Shown one piece after another: positions 9,301 through 17,021 of a stretch of DNA of 64,000 nucleotides. The DNA is from Bacillus sp. FJAT-29937. Lineage in GTDB: Bacteria; Bacillota; Bacilli; Bacillales; Cytobacillaceae. Position 1 is the first letter of the stretch, and the number at the start of each line of letters is the position of its first letter. The stretch covers positions 140,878 to 204,877 of the forward strand of contig NZ_LMAS01000006.1 of assembly GCF_001509555.1 (NCBI RefSeq). The letters run 5' to 3'. The translations under genes and the position numbers were made by a program. The notes under the pieces were generated by a model, which worked only from the letters and a program-made list of their open reading frames with translations, did not search any database and was not told where the DNA came from.

Positions 9301-9513
9301 GCTGTCGAGGAGCAGGCAGCAGACCGCGCTCATCGCATCGGGCAAACGAAAGCGGTTCAGGTTATTAAGCTTATATCTCGCGGCACCATTGAAGAAAAAG
9401 TAAATGAACTGCAGGAGAAGAAACGTCATTTAATAGAAGAAGTCATAGAATCCAAGGAGGGTGTGATGACTGCTCTTACGGATGAGGATATTAGGGAGAT
9501 ATTGGGGGTTTAA
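6343..9513 (+). CDS. SNF2-family helicase with SWIM zinc finger
   Basis: A large cytoplasmic DNA-dependent ATPase (about 1056 residues) of the bacterial RapA/SNF2 class. A SWIM zinc finger (CSCP, then CQHI) lies near residues 66-85. A long middle region of about 450 residues has no motif I know. The helicase core starts near residue 600: motif I ADDMGLGKTLQ near 630, motif II FFDEAQAFKNP near 730, GTPIEN, then helicase C with LIFSQFTKML and DRAHRIGQT near 995. GTG 6343 is chosen because AAAGGAG ends 8 bp upstream; ATG codons at 6316 and 6337 are badly spaced. It stands alone between terminators, so no partner is suggested. It resembles YwqA of B. subtilis in type. Its role is probably remodelling of protein-DNA complexes or repair. 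Confidence 0.88.
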   Translation: MELHLTQKMIKDMCGAVSFKRGDSFYRAGKVIINKYSHNRCEATVIGTENLHVTIEKDHAGGIQTACSCPKLASVKNDCQHIAAVLLAVYDRQRQGAELMQNDLLTDGLLRLFNDQPVRSSGEQLHFENRQVLAAEFICKPVEMGQGSWMMGVEVKVGPVHVQDIRGFLDRIGAGHSCELSTLFTYDPGIYCFQKETDDVIQELLQVRQDEKAQSDGEKSDHMLMIPSSSWGRILPLLIKAPLAKLTYAGNTFNRLQLSEEVLPLQFDFEESGRNSYRLRISGMDRLKVMDLYRAVLYDGRIIQLIEEDSRRLMELKQMLETTGTSEIPISSNQVDFFLEKVIPGLKKIGNVRLSDAIANRLVRAPLIAKLYLDRVKNRLLAGLEFHYENIVINPLEGREPPASIMLIRDEEKEEAILQLMEDSSFGKTDGGYILQNEELEFEFLCYTVPKLEKLVQIYATTAVRNRIFRENARPQIRVRVKKERTNWLEFKFEMDGIPEQQIRDILQALEEKRRYYRLRNGSLLSLETREFEEIQRFLRAVPAQEEDLESGLNVPIVQGLRLLDLAEGSRAFTLEESFKQFLEKLRNPERFEDKVPERLGPILREYQKQGFRWMKTLAGYGFGGILADDMGLGKTLQSIAFILSELSDIREKREPVLIVCPSSLTYNWLSELMKFAPEIVALVMDGSKAERAHLQRGCNDMDVVITSYPLLRRDIKWYEKQTFHTVFFDEAQAFKNPITQTARAVKRIGANHRFALTGTPIENSLEELWSIFHVVFPELFMGLQEYSYLSKKAISRRIRPFMLRRLKEDVLSELPEKNEAVVSVELLPDQKKLYAAYLAKLRHDTLKHLDKNTLRKNRIRILAGLTRLRQICCHPALFVDGYKGSSAKFLQLIQLIEEARLSGRRVLIFSQFTKMLSLIGRELVKQGLPFFYLDGQTPSEERVDLCNQFNAGERHFFLISLKAGGTGLNLTGADTVILYDLWWNPAVEEQAADRAHRIGQTKAVQVIKLISRGTIEEKVNELQEKKRHLIEEVIESKEGVMTALTDEDIREILGV

Positions 9514-9539
9514 GGTCGACGTAGAAATCGAATAAAAAT

Positions 9540-9571
9540 AGAGAGACAAATTCAGGCGTTTTTGTCTCTCT
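9540..9571. terminator. Bidirectional terminator between helicase and chemoreceptor genes
   Basis: AGAGAGACAAA (9540-9550) pairs perfectly with TTTGTCTCTCT (9561-9571). It separates two convergent genes, and both strands have flanking A/T runs. Confidence 0.75.
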
Positions 9572-9581
9572 ACCATTAAGA

Positions 9582-11324
9582 TTATTTAAATATAGAAATA
9601 GATTCTTCCAAATTCGCCGCAAATTCCTTTAATAGAAGAGTTGTTTCTTCCAAATTGTTTATTTTCTCCATTTCCTCTTTCGATGCACGATCCACTTCTA
9701 TTGTGTCTTCCACCGTTTGTTTTGTAATGTTTGCAAAGTTCTCCAGGGAAGCGAACATTTCCTCTGATCCCGCACTTAATTGCTCAGTTACAGCAGAAAC
9801 TTCAAGGATTTCTTCATTTACCTTCTGAACGGAATGAAGGATTTCAGCAAATACCTTCCCAGTATGTTTGACAGACTCGGTTCCATTACTTGCTTTAACT
9901 ATGCTGCTATTCATTTCTGTGATGACGTTTTGAGTGACGTTTGTAAAATCACTTATATGTCGAGAGATTTCCTTTGCGGAGGTTTTTGACTTTTCAGCAA
10001 GAACCCTTACCTCTTCAGCTACAACAGAAAAGCCTCTTCCATGCTCTCCTGCCCGACTAGCTTCAATCGCTGCATTCAAGGCAAGCAAATTTGTCTGCTC
10101 CGAAATTTCTGTAATGACCTTTGTTATTTTACTAATTTCGTCTACTTGGCTGATCATGCTGTTCAGATTATTCGCCGTTCCGATAATGGAGGACTCCACC
10201 TCTTGTATTTCTTTTATTAAAGCAGAGATTTCTTGATTTTCTGATTGAACTGTATCTGTTACATGATTGGATGACTCGGAAACGCCTGTAGAGGAATCGG
10301 CAATTTTTTGAATACCTACAGACATCTCTTCCATTGCCCGAACGGATTCTTCAAGTTGCTGGAGATTGCTCTTGCTTCCGCTTGCGATGGTGCTGATTTT
10401 GATTACATTATTTTCGTTAGAGCGTTTTGATGAATGGACATCTTTCGAAAGCTGCTCTGAAGCTTGCAATAAATGGTTTGAAATATTCACAATATGAGTG
10501 ATTAATAAATTAATTTTTTGGGTCATATCCTTGAAGGAATCAGCTACTTGCCTAATTTCATCATGTCCCTTCACTTTTAAGCTATTAATCAGCTGCTCTG
10601 CCTGATCAAGATTCCCATCCTGAATTTCTCTAGCTGTTTTGGAAATGATGGATAATGGAGCAAGGCGTTTTCTAATAAATAGGAACATCACGATGCCGGT
10701 AAAAGCCACCAATGCCAATAGGATGGTAAGGTATAGCGGCATCGAGTTAGATATGACATTGTCCTGAATGACACCGATATCTTCTGCCATTATATCAACA
10801 CCAAGTATTCCTATCACTTGATTATCCTTATTATTGATAGGTGCAAATGCTGATAGGTACTTGCCGTACTGCGGGTCATTGACAATGTCTGTGGAATTGT
10901 AATCCCCATTTAAAGTAGGCTCGATATCTTCAAAGCTTGTACCTGTCGTTGGAGCTCCTATTTCAGCAGCGTCTTCCGCATCTTTTGCGGAGCTGTCAAC
11001 AAGAATAGAGATATTCTTACTATTTTCTTGAAGAATGTACACATACGCTGCTCCTGTCTTCAATTGATAATCACCAAGCTGCTCCCTAAGCTTCCAATAA
11101 TCTTCAGACTCCGTAGGATTATCAAGGAATTTTTCAAGGGTGCTTGTGTCTACTCCCGAAGACACTGTCTTTGCTGTATTAATGCTGAAATTGGCGATGG
11201 TTTTTTCTACTGTCACTTTTGTATTCTGAAATAAAATTAAAGTTGCTGCGACAAGGATAAATACCATTGAGGCAAGTATTGAAAAGATAATTTTCGTACT
11301 CAGCTTTCTTTCTCTTGGTTTCAT
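9582..11324 (-). CDS. Methyl-accepting chemotaxis protein
   Basis: A 580-residue transmembrane chemoreceptor. TM1 spans about residues 11-32, an extracytoplasmic Cache-like sensor about 33-195, TM2 about 196-219, then HAMP and a long cytoplasmic signalling domain. The hairpin tip is conserved: [20 protein letters not shown] followed by [18 protein letters not shown]. The start at ATG 11324 follows a purine-rich GGGGGAAAA; a TTG six codons upstream is less likely. It is expressed alone, divergent from the HPr-kinase paralogue. The sensor contains [20 protein letters not shown] and [19 protein letters not shown], common in Cache domains for small metabolites, but the ligand is unknown. Confidence 0.92.
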   Translation of the reverse strand: MKPRERKLSTKIIFSILASMVFILVAATLILFQNTKVTVEKTIANFSINTAKTVSSGVDTSTLEKFLDNPTESEDYWKLREQLGDYQLKTGAAYVYILQENSKNISILVDSSAKDAEDAAEIGAPTTGTSFEDIEPTLNGDYNSTDIVNDPQYGKYLSAFAPINNKDNQVIGILGVDIMAEDIGVIQDNVISNSMPLYLTILLALVAFTGIVMFLFIRKRLAPLSIISKTAREIQDGNLDQAEQLINSLKVKGHDEIRQVADSFKDMTQKINLLITHIVNISNHLLQASEQLSKDVHSSKRSNENNVIKISTIASGSKSNLQQLEESVRAMEEMSVGIQKIADSSTGVSESSNHVTDTVQSENQEISALIKEIQEVESSIIGTANNLNSMISQVDEISKITKVITEISEQTNLLALNAAIEASRAGEHGRGFSVVAEEVRVLAEKSKTSAKEISRHISDFTNVTQNVITEMNSSIVKASNGTESVKHTGKVFAEILHSVQKVNEEILEVSAVTEQLSAGSEEMFASLENFANITKQTVEDTIEVDRASKEEMEKINNLEETTLLLKEFAANLEESISIFK

Positions 11325-11445
11325 AATTTTCCCCCGATTCAAACTATTTTAATCAAGTAATATATCGTCAGTAATTATAGTTTTTTAAGGTTTATGGCTA
11401 TGAAAAGTTATTCGTTTAGTTATATTTTCGTTTGTTCAGAATTTG

Positions 11446-11462
11446 ATTCCACCTGGTGGAAT
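11446..11462. promoter_or_regulatory. Perfect palindrome, possible operator
   Basis: ATTCCACC-T-GGTGGAAT is an uninterrupted inverted repeat with one central base. It lies about 120 bp upstream of the chemoreceptor start. The cognate regulator is unknown. Confidence 0.4.
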
Positions 11463-11661
11463 TACAAAAAATATTTACAAAGTTAAGAAACTTTTCACCT
11501 CATTAAAACGTAAACTAAGTCACTTGATTATTTACCCAAATTTTTAACAATTTTTTAACAGATGTCATAATAGTGTTGTAACGTTCATTTGTAATTAGTA
11601 TTATAGGGAAATGCAGATAGGTTATGAAGTTTCATCATACATAGGGCTTAGTACACTTTTT

Positions 11662-11675
11662 TGAAAGCGCTATTA
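11662..11675. promoter_or_regulatory. cre-like site (CcpA operator)
   Basis: TGAAAGCGCTATTA matches the Bacillus catabolite-responsive element TGWAARCGYTWNCW at 13 of 14 positions. It is about 120 bp upstream of the HPr-kinase paralogue. That gene would then be under control of the pathway whose signal canonical HprK makes. Confidence 0.55.
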
Positions 11676-11792
11676 AATTTTTATAAATTTGCTCATATGG
11701 GCGGAAAAAAGGGAAGAATTTTACCGAAACCATATGCTTAAAACTTTATTTTTAAAAGAATATAAGATTTGAGAAACGGGAGGGAGAGCGTG

Positions 11793-12728
11793 ATGAGCGG
11801 CAACTCCATTACGATAGAACAATTGGTTCGGCAGTTTAAATTAGAGGTTTTGGCTGGAGAGAGTCAATTGGACCGGATCATTACGAAGCCGAAAACCGTA
11901 CGGCCTGGCTTAGAATTTATTGATTTCTTTGACTTTTTACCGATGGAAAATGTTCAGATACTTGGGAAGCATGAAGTAAATTATTTAAAGTCGTTAGATG
12001 ATGCTGAGAGGAAGCTCCGTGCTGGCAATATTGTTAAATATAATCCTCCATGTATTATCGTGACCGCCCAACAGGAAAAACCGAAATACTTGACCCAATT
12101 TTGCAACGAAGAGAAAATCCCATTGCTGCAAACAGAGGATTCCACTTACGAATTTATTGCAAAGCTTGATGCCTTTATGGTTAAAACACTGGCACCTGAG
12201 ATTGCTGTTCACGGTGTTTGTGTGAACGTTTCGGGAATCGGCATTTTGCTGAGAGGTAAATCAGGCGTTGGAAAAAGTGAGACTGCCCATACGCTAATCG
12301 GACGTGGGCACCGACTGATCGCCGATGACATCGTTGTGTTGAAAAAGCTTAGCCCACAAACGCTGCTCGGTTCCCATAATGGAATGAATAAAGAATTCCT
12401 CGCTCTGCGCAGCATTGGACTATTAAATGTAGTGCGTCTGTATGGAAGGAAGGCTTTCCAAGAGGAAACCCGGATCGCTCTTGATATTGAACTAACGAAG
12501 TGGGAAAAGGATGATCTGAATAACGAGCTCGAGCTTGAAACCAAGTTTACGGAATACATGGATGTTCAGATCCCTCATATACAAATTCAGCTCCAGCCCG
12601 GCCGAGATGTGGCCGGATTAATCGAGGCCGCCGCCAATAATTGGTATTTAAAACAGCAAGGCTACAGCGCAGCGGAGGAATTCATAAAGCGCCTTGAAGG
12701 AGAAGGGCCGGAATCGAGCTGGAAATGA
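11793..12728 (+). CDS. HPr kinase/phosphorylase paralogue with altered signature
   Basis: A 311-residue protein with the full HprK layout: N-terminal receptor-like domain (1-130) and a P-loop kinase core. His140, Walker A GKSGVGKS with Lys161 and Ser162, and Asp179 in ADD fit the HprK catalytic set. The HprK signature is degenerate. FLALRSIGLLNV near 202 replaces the usual EIRGLGIINV, so the Mg-binding Glu is Ala204. The later phosphorylase residues differ too: Glu245 in place of Arg, and QLQPGR in place of PVRPGR. Comparison is with the B. subtilis sequence from memory. It is not next to lgt, as canonical hprK is. ATG 11793 follows GGGAGGGAG. It may be a kinase-only enzyme, or may phosphorylate another target. 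A cre-like site lies upstream. Confidence 0.8.
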   Translation: MSGNSITIEQLVRQFKLEVLAGESQLDRIITKPKTVRPGLEFIDFFDFLPMENVQILGKHEVNYLKSLDDAERKLRAGNIVKYNPPCIIVTAQQEKPKYLTQFCNEEKIPLLQTEDSTYEFIAKLDAFMVKTLAPEIAVHGVCVNVSGIGILLRGKSGVGKSETAHTLIGRGHRLIADDIVVLKKLSPQTLLGSHNGMNKEFLALRSIGLLNVVRLYGRKAFQEETRIALDIELTKWEKDDLNNELELETKFTEYMDVQIPHIQIQLQPGRDVAGLIEAAANNWYLKQQGYSAAEEFIKRLEGEGPESSWK

Positions 12729-12747
12729 GTCATAATGAATAGCTGAT

Positions 12748-12781
12748 CCCCTTGCCTGTTTGATAGGGTAGGGGGTTTTTG
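12748..12781 (+). terminator. Intrinsic terminator after the HPr-kinase paralogue
   Basis: CCCCTTGCC and GGGTAGGGG form an imperfect stem followed by a T run. Confidence 0.55.
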
Positions 12782-12798
12782 TAGAGCTTTTGTGAATC

Positions 12799-13040
12799 GC
12801 GTTTAGAAGTACTACTGGTCAAAACGCTAACTATGAAGTGTTCATGGCACGCGTTTAGGAGTACTTCCGCCCAAAACGCTCACTATGAAGTGTTCATAAC
12901 TCGCGTTTAGGAGTACTTCCGCCCAAAACGCTCACTATGAAGTGTTCATAACTCGCGTTTAGAAGTACTTCCAGCAACAATGCTAACTATGAAAGCATCA
13001 TTGCTTGTGTTTAGCAGAACTCCCACTAAAAACCCTCACC
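12799..13040. repeat. 52-bp tandem repeat array A
   Basis: Five units start at 12799, 12851, 12903, 12955 and 13007, exactly 52 bp apart. The two central units are nearly identical; outer ones drift. Each unit has GCGTTT ... AAAACGC as an inverted repeat, and TATGAA-GTG-TTCATA as a second palindrome. The array is intergenic and resembles the array at 49.1 kb. Confidence 0.9.
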
Positions 13041-13163
13041 ATAAATAATTCGCTCACCCCACCAACTCTAAATTCCCTAATCCAAGCCTCGTTTTATGAG
13101 ACATTTCCGGCCTCATCGGCTAAACTAAAAAGAAAAGTCATATGTTTAGATGGGGGGAAGGGG

Positions 13164-15299
13164 ATTATTCGGACATTAGCACGTTTTGTAACGAAAACTT
13201 ATAAATATATCATCTGGGCATGGGTAGTATTGGCGGTTGTTATGTCGTTTTTCGCTATTCGGCTTCCGGCAATGCTGCAGGGCGACGGCTTTCGAATGAA
13301 TGGGGAGCATTCGGGGGTTATGGATATCGCTGCGGACACATTTAATATGCCAGTAGAAACCATGTTCCTCGTTTTCAACGAAGCGAGCGATAAAAAAATC
13401 GAGGCAATGGTAAAAAAAGTAGAAGAACTTGGCGTTGCTTCTACCATAACTTCACCTTTAGAGGACCCAACACTTTATAAAAATCACATTGCCTATGCCA
13501 TTCTTCAATTTGATGACAAGGATCTGGATATGGCCCAGGTCGTAACAGATATTCGTGAAACAATTGGGGATGAAGAGGGAATCGTTCTGACAGGGGCACC
13601 TGCGATTTCCAAGGATATCAATACTGCCAGTCAAAAGGATTTAATGATTGCAGAAGCGATTGGCCTTCCCATTGCAGTGATTGTTCTTCTTTTTGCATTT
13701 GGAACGGTTATTGCTTCAACGATTCCGTTAATTATTGGGATTACAACGATCCTCATATCCTTTGGAACGCTGACGATAGTAGGCGGCCATGTGGATTTAT
13801 CTATTTTCGTCATGAACATCATTCCGATGCTCGGGCTCGCGCTTAGTATTGATTTTGCTCTCTTGTTTATCAGCCGGTATCGGGAGGAACGGAAAAAATC
13901 TAACCTATTTGAGGCAGTTTCTACAACCATTCGGACAGCCGGTCGATCAGTCATTTTTTCTGCCTTTTGTGTGTTTATCGGTTTAGGCGCTATGCTGTTT
14001 ATTCGAGTCGAGATTTTTCAAAATATCGCTATAGGCGGGATGATAGTTGTTGCGATGGCAGTGCTCACTTCCATCACGCTCCTGCCATCCGTATTAATCG
14101 CTTTAGGGGACAGAATTGATAAGTGGCAGCTGCTAAAAGTAAACCAAAACGGGACAGATCGCTGGCGCCTTTTTGCCAATGCAGTTATCAAGCGTCCTGT
14201 TAGCATTACGATTATCGCCCTCATTTTATTAGGAATTGCTCTTATCCCAGCAAAGGACATGAATTTAACCATTCCGACAATTGATTCATTGCCTGAATCG
14301 TATGATTCTCGTCAAGCCTATGAGCTGCTGGAGGATGAATTCGGCCTTGGTAAAAAAGCCGCTGCATTTATTGTAGCCACACGGGAAAGTGGCTGGCAGG
14401 ATACGGATGGGTTAGAGCAGATGAAGAAATTAGAAGAGGATCTGTCAAAAGATCCGCTGGTTGAAGGGGTCAAAACTATTTATGGTTTAAGTGGGATTCA
14501 CTCACCGGTGGAATGGGAACAGGCTTGGGCAGTGCCCGAGATGAAGGCCAAACTCGAACCATTAACAGAATCATTTATTAAGGATGACAAGCTGCTCATT
14601 CCTGTTACATTAAAGGCTTCTGGAGCCTCGACAAAAGCACAGGATTGGGCCCGCCATTTATCGGAAAAAGAAACAGAATTCGATTTACTCATTGGCGGAC
14701 AGCCAAAATTCAATCAGGAAATATTTGATGAAATTTCTAATCAAATTTGGCTCGTTCTCACTGTTATAATCGTTTCAACCTTTTTCATTCTGATGCTTGC
14801 ATTCCGGTCCATTCTCATTCCAATAAAGGCAATCTTGATGAATATCATCGGATTAGCAGCAACGTTTGGGATCCTTGTTTATATTTTTCAATATGGTCAT
14901 TTTGGACTGACGGCTGGTACAATTGCACTTATTATTCCTGTTCTCGTCTTTAGCCTTGTTTTTGGGCTTAGCATGGACTATGAGGTTTTCCTAATCTCGA
15001 GAATGCAGGAGGAATACGCCAACTCTCTTGATAATGACCGTGCAACTGTCGAAGGCCTTGCCACTACGAGTAAAATTATTACTTCGGCTGCCTTGATCAT
15101 GATTGTTCTGACAGGGGCCTTTGCCTTTACGGACGTGATGCCGGTGAAACAGATTGGGGTTGGGATCGCCGTTGCCGTGGCTATTGACGCAACGATTATC
15201 CGGCTTTTGCTCGTCCCAAGCTTAATGAAGCTGTTTGGAAAATGGAATTGGTGGCTGCCGTTTCGAAAAGGGAGCTACAAAGCAGGGAATTGGCATTAA
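13164..15299 (+). CDS. MMPL/RND-family exporter, YdfJ-like
   Basis: An integral membrane transporter of about 710 residues with the duplicated MMPL layout. One transmembrane segment is followed by a large outer domain, then a five-helix bundle around residues 180-350 with GLALSIDFALLFISRYREE. A second half follows the same plan and ends with GLSMDYEVFLISRMQEEY. These Asp residues are typical of proton-coupled RND carriers. Homology-like sequence begins at IIRTLARFVTKTY, but no ATG, GTG or TTG lies near it. ATT at 13164 or 13167, just after GGGGGGAAGGGG, is the best candidate. The frame is open further upstream into repeat array A, which looks accidental. Likely substrates are lipids or drugs; none is indicated. 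Confidence 0.82.
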   Translation: MIRTLARFVTKTYKYIIWAWVVLAVVMSFFAIRLPAMLQGDGFRMNGEHSGVMDIAADTFNMPVETMFLVFNEASDKKIEAMVKKVEELGVASTITSPLEDPTLYKNHIAYAILQFDDKDLDMAQVVTDIRETIGDEEGIVLTGAPAISKDINTASQKDLMIAEAIGLPIAVIVLLFAFGTVIASTIPLIIGITTILISFGTLTIVGGHVDLSIFVMNIIPMLGLALSIDFALLFISRYREERKKSNLFEAVSTTIRTAGRSVIFSAFCVFIGLGAMLFIRVEIFQNIAIGGMIVVAMAVLTSITLLPSVLIALGDRIDKWQLLKVNQNGTDRWRLFANAVIKRPVSITIIALILLGIALIPAKDMNLTIPTIDSLPESYDSRQAYELLEDEFGLGKKAAAFIVATRESGWQDTDGLEQMKKLEEDLSKDPLVEGVKTIYGLSGIHSPVEWEQAWAVPEMKAKLEPLTESFIKDDKLLIPVTLKASGASTKAQDWARHLSEKETEFDLLIGGQPKFNQEIFDEISNQIWLVLTVIIVSTFFILMLAFRSILIPIKAILMNIIGLAATFGILVYIFQYGHFGLTAGTIALIIPVLVFSLVFGLSMDYEVFLISRMQEEYANSLDNDRATVEGLATTSKIITSAALIMIVLTGAFAFTDVMPVKQIGVGIAVAVAIDATIIRLLLVPSLMKLFGKWNWWLPFRKGSYKAGNWH

Positions 15300-15312
15300 T
15301 AAAATAAGGCTA

Positions 15313-15356
15313 GAAAATCACGGAGCACACCTCATCAAGTGCTCCGTGATTTTTTT
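15313..15356 (+). terminator. Intrinsic terminator after the MMPL exporter
   Basis: AAAATCACGGAGCAC pairs with GTGCTCCGTGATTTT and is followed by more T residues. The stem is about 15 bp and perfect. Confidence 0.85.
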
Positions 15357-15449
15357 CTCGGGGTTCCATAAAATAGAAAAGACGTTCGGCACACGAAGAA
15401 TCTGGTGTATAATGAAGAAATCACAAAAAATTTATAGGGGTAGAAACGA

Positions 15450-16730
15450 GTGGATAAACAAAATAGCAAGTACAGATGGGTTGTTTTTGCCACAGTCCTG
15501 TTTACGTATTGTGTAATTGCAAGTCAAAGAACAGCCCCGGGATTAATTACAGATCAAATTATGAAGGATTTTAGTGTAACGGCATCGACCATTGGATTGC
15601 TGACGAGTATTCAATTTTTGGCGTATGCTAGTTTGCAAATACCAATCGGGATCCTGTCCGATCGATTCGGACCTAATATTTTCCTCATCGCGGGAACCTT
15701 ATTAAATGGGGCAGGGACGCTGATTTATAGTTTGGCAGAGCATGAGTATGTTCTTTTGTTTGCTAGATTATTAGTGGGAATTGGTGATTCGACTATTTGG
15801 GTAAACGTAGTCTTGATCTTAAGCCTGTGGTTTAAGGGCAATGAATTTGTCGGATTGATTGGAATCGCGGGGATGGTTGGGAGTCTGGGCTTCCTGCTGG
15901 CGACATTACCTTTTTCTGAGTGGATTACGTTATGGGGCTGGAGAAAACCATTTTTTACAACGGGTCTTATATTATTGTTGAGCGGATTCATACTATACTT
16001 CATCCTCGTTCATAAACCGAAACAGATGTTTAAAACAGATACTAATTCCGCAGCTGCCTCCCCGATAATAAGGGGAAAACGTGAAAAGACACTGAGTCTG
16101 CTAAGGCGCATCCTTACAAGCCGTCAAGCTTGGGCGACTTTCTTTTGTCACTTCGGAATTGTCGGAACATATATTGGATTTATTGGTTCATGGGCGGTGC
16201 CATATGGGATGCACATGTACGGGATGACACGTTCTGATGCGAGCCAGCTCATTATGGTTGGTCTGATTGGTGCTGTTATGGGCTCTCCTTTATCTAGCTG
16301 GGTGGCCAATCGGTTAGGAACAATCAAGCGTCCTTATGTTATTGTTCATTCCATCACTGTTATTTGCTGGTGCGTGTTTTTTGTATTAAGCGGGAAGCCG
16401 CCATTTTTTATGCTGATTTCGCTATTTTTTATTATCGGCTTTTGTAACGGAGCTAATATGTTTACTTTTGCCGTTGTACGCCTTTCCTTTGATGTAAAGG
16501 AAGTTGGATTTGTTTCGGGATTTGCGAATACAGGCGGTTTTCTGAGTGCTGTTCTTTTGCCAAGTATTTTTGGGAAGGTATTGGATCACTTTGGTACGGC
16601 TGCAGGTAATGTGGGGTATCACTACGGATTTATCATACCGGTTCTTTTTTCGCTTGTCGGTTTAATCGGGGGACTACTCATTAAGGAACAACTTTTGGGA
16701 GGGAAAGAACCGAAGAAAGCACTTGCTTAA
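15450..16730 (+). CDS. MFS transporter
   Basis: A 426-residue, twelve-helix major facilitator. The loop 2-3 motif appears as GILSDRFGPN near residue 68, and a matching motif after helix 8 as SSWVANRLGTIKRP. The N-terminus FTYCVIASQRTAPGLITDQI resembles the hexuronate/nitrate-like branch of anion carriers. The start is GTG 15450, 6 bp after AGGGGTAG. The gene is monocistronic, closed by a terminator. Substrate is unknown; no catabolic enzyme adjoins it. Confidence 0.85.
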   Translation: MDKQNSKYRWVVFATVLFTYCVIASQRTAPGLITDQIMKDFSVTASTIGLLTSIQFLAYASLQIPIGILSDRFGPNIFLIAGTLLNGAGTLIYSLAEHEYVLLFARLLVGIGDSTIWVNVVLILSLWFKGNEFVGLIGIAGMVGSLGFLLATLPFSEWITLWGWRKPFFTTGLILLLSGFILYFILVHKPKQMFKTDTNSAAASPIIRGKREKTLSLLRRILTSRQAWATFFCHFGIVGTYIGFIGSWAVPYGMHMYGMTRSDASQLIMVGLIGAVMGSPLSSWVANRLGTIKRPYVIVHSITVICWCVFFVLSGKPPFFMLISLFFIIGFCNGANMFTFAVVRLSFDVKEVGFVSGFANTGGFLSAVLLPSIFGKVLDHFGTAAGNVGYHYGFIIPVLFSLVGLIGGLLIKEQLLGGKEPKKALA

Positions 16731-16739
16731 TATTTTCGA

Positions 16740-16768
16740 GAAAGCAAATAGGATTGCTTTCTTTTTTT
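16740..16768 (+). terminator. Intrinsic terminator after the first MFS gene
   Basis: GAAAGCAA (16740-16747) pairs with TTGCTTTC (16754-16761), followed by seven T residues. Confidence 0.8.
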
Positions 16769-16853
16769 AATATTTTCATTTTCCCATCCTAACGTCACTT
16801 TACAAATAGCAGAAGGAGTGACCCCGAAATTTCCACGCTGACTATGGTTCCGT

Positions 16854-16867
16854 TATTTTGCAAAATA
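16854..16867. promoter_or_regulatory. 14-bp perfect palindrome upstream of the second MFS gene
   Basis: TATTTTGCAAAATA is fully self-complementary. It lies about 155 bp before the MFS start in the only gene-free stretch here (16769-17021). It could be an operator; no regulator gene is adjacent. Confidence 0.3.
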
Positions 16868-17021
16868 GCTTAGTTTTATCGAACGTATGTCCCCTATTAT
16901 GTTACGTAGCAATAAGCAATTAAACACTTTTTTCCAAGTCTTTTTAATGAAATATCATAATATTTAGGATATAATCATATATATTTCGATTATCGAATGA
17001 AATTTAAGGGGAAATCTGGAT

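Larger units (their letters stand above)
11325..11792. other. Divergent promoter region of chemoreceptor and HPr-kinase paralogue
   Basis: A 468-bp AT-rich gap. It holds a perfect 8-1-8 palindrome at 11446-11462 and a cre-like site at 11662-11675. I see no small reading frame with a ribosome site. The length suggests more regulation than these two genes would need. Confidence 0.5.

Noticed and set aside
12799..13040. CRISPR array
   Set aside because: Units are contiguous 52-bp tandem copies without unique spacers, and no cas gene is present. The same holds for the other arrays.
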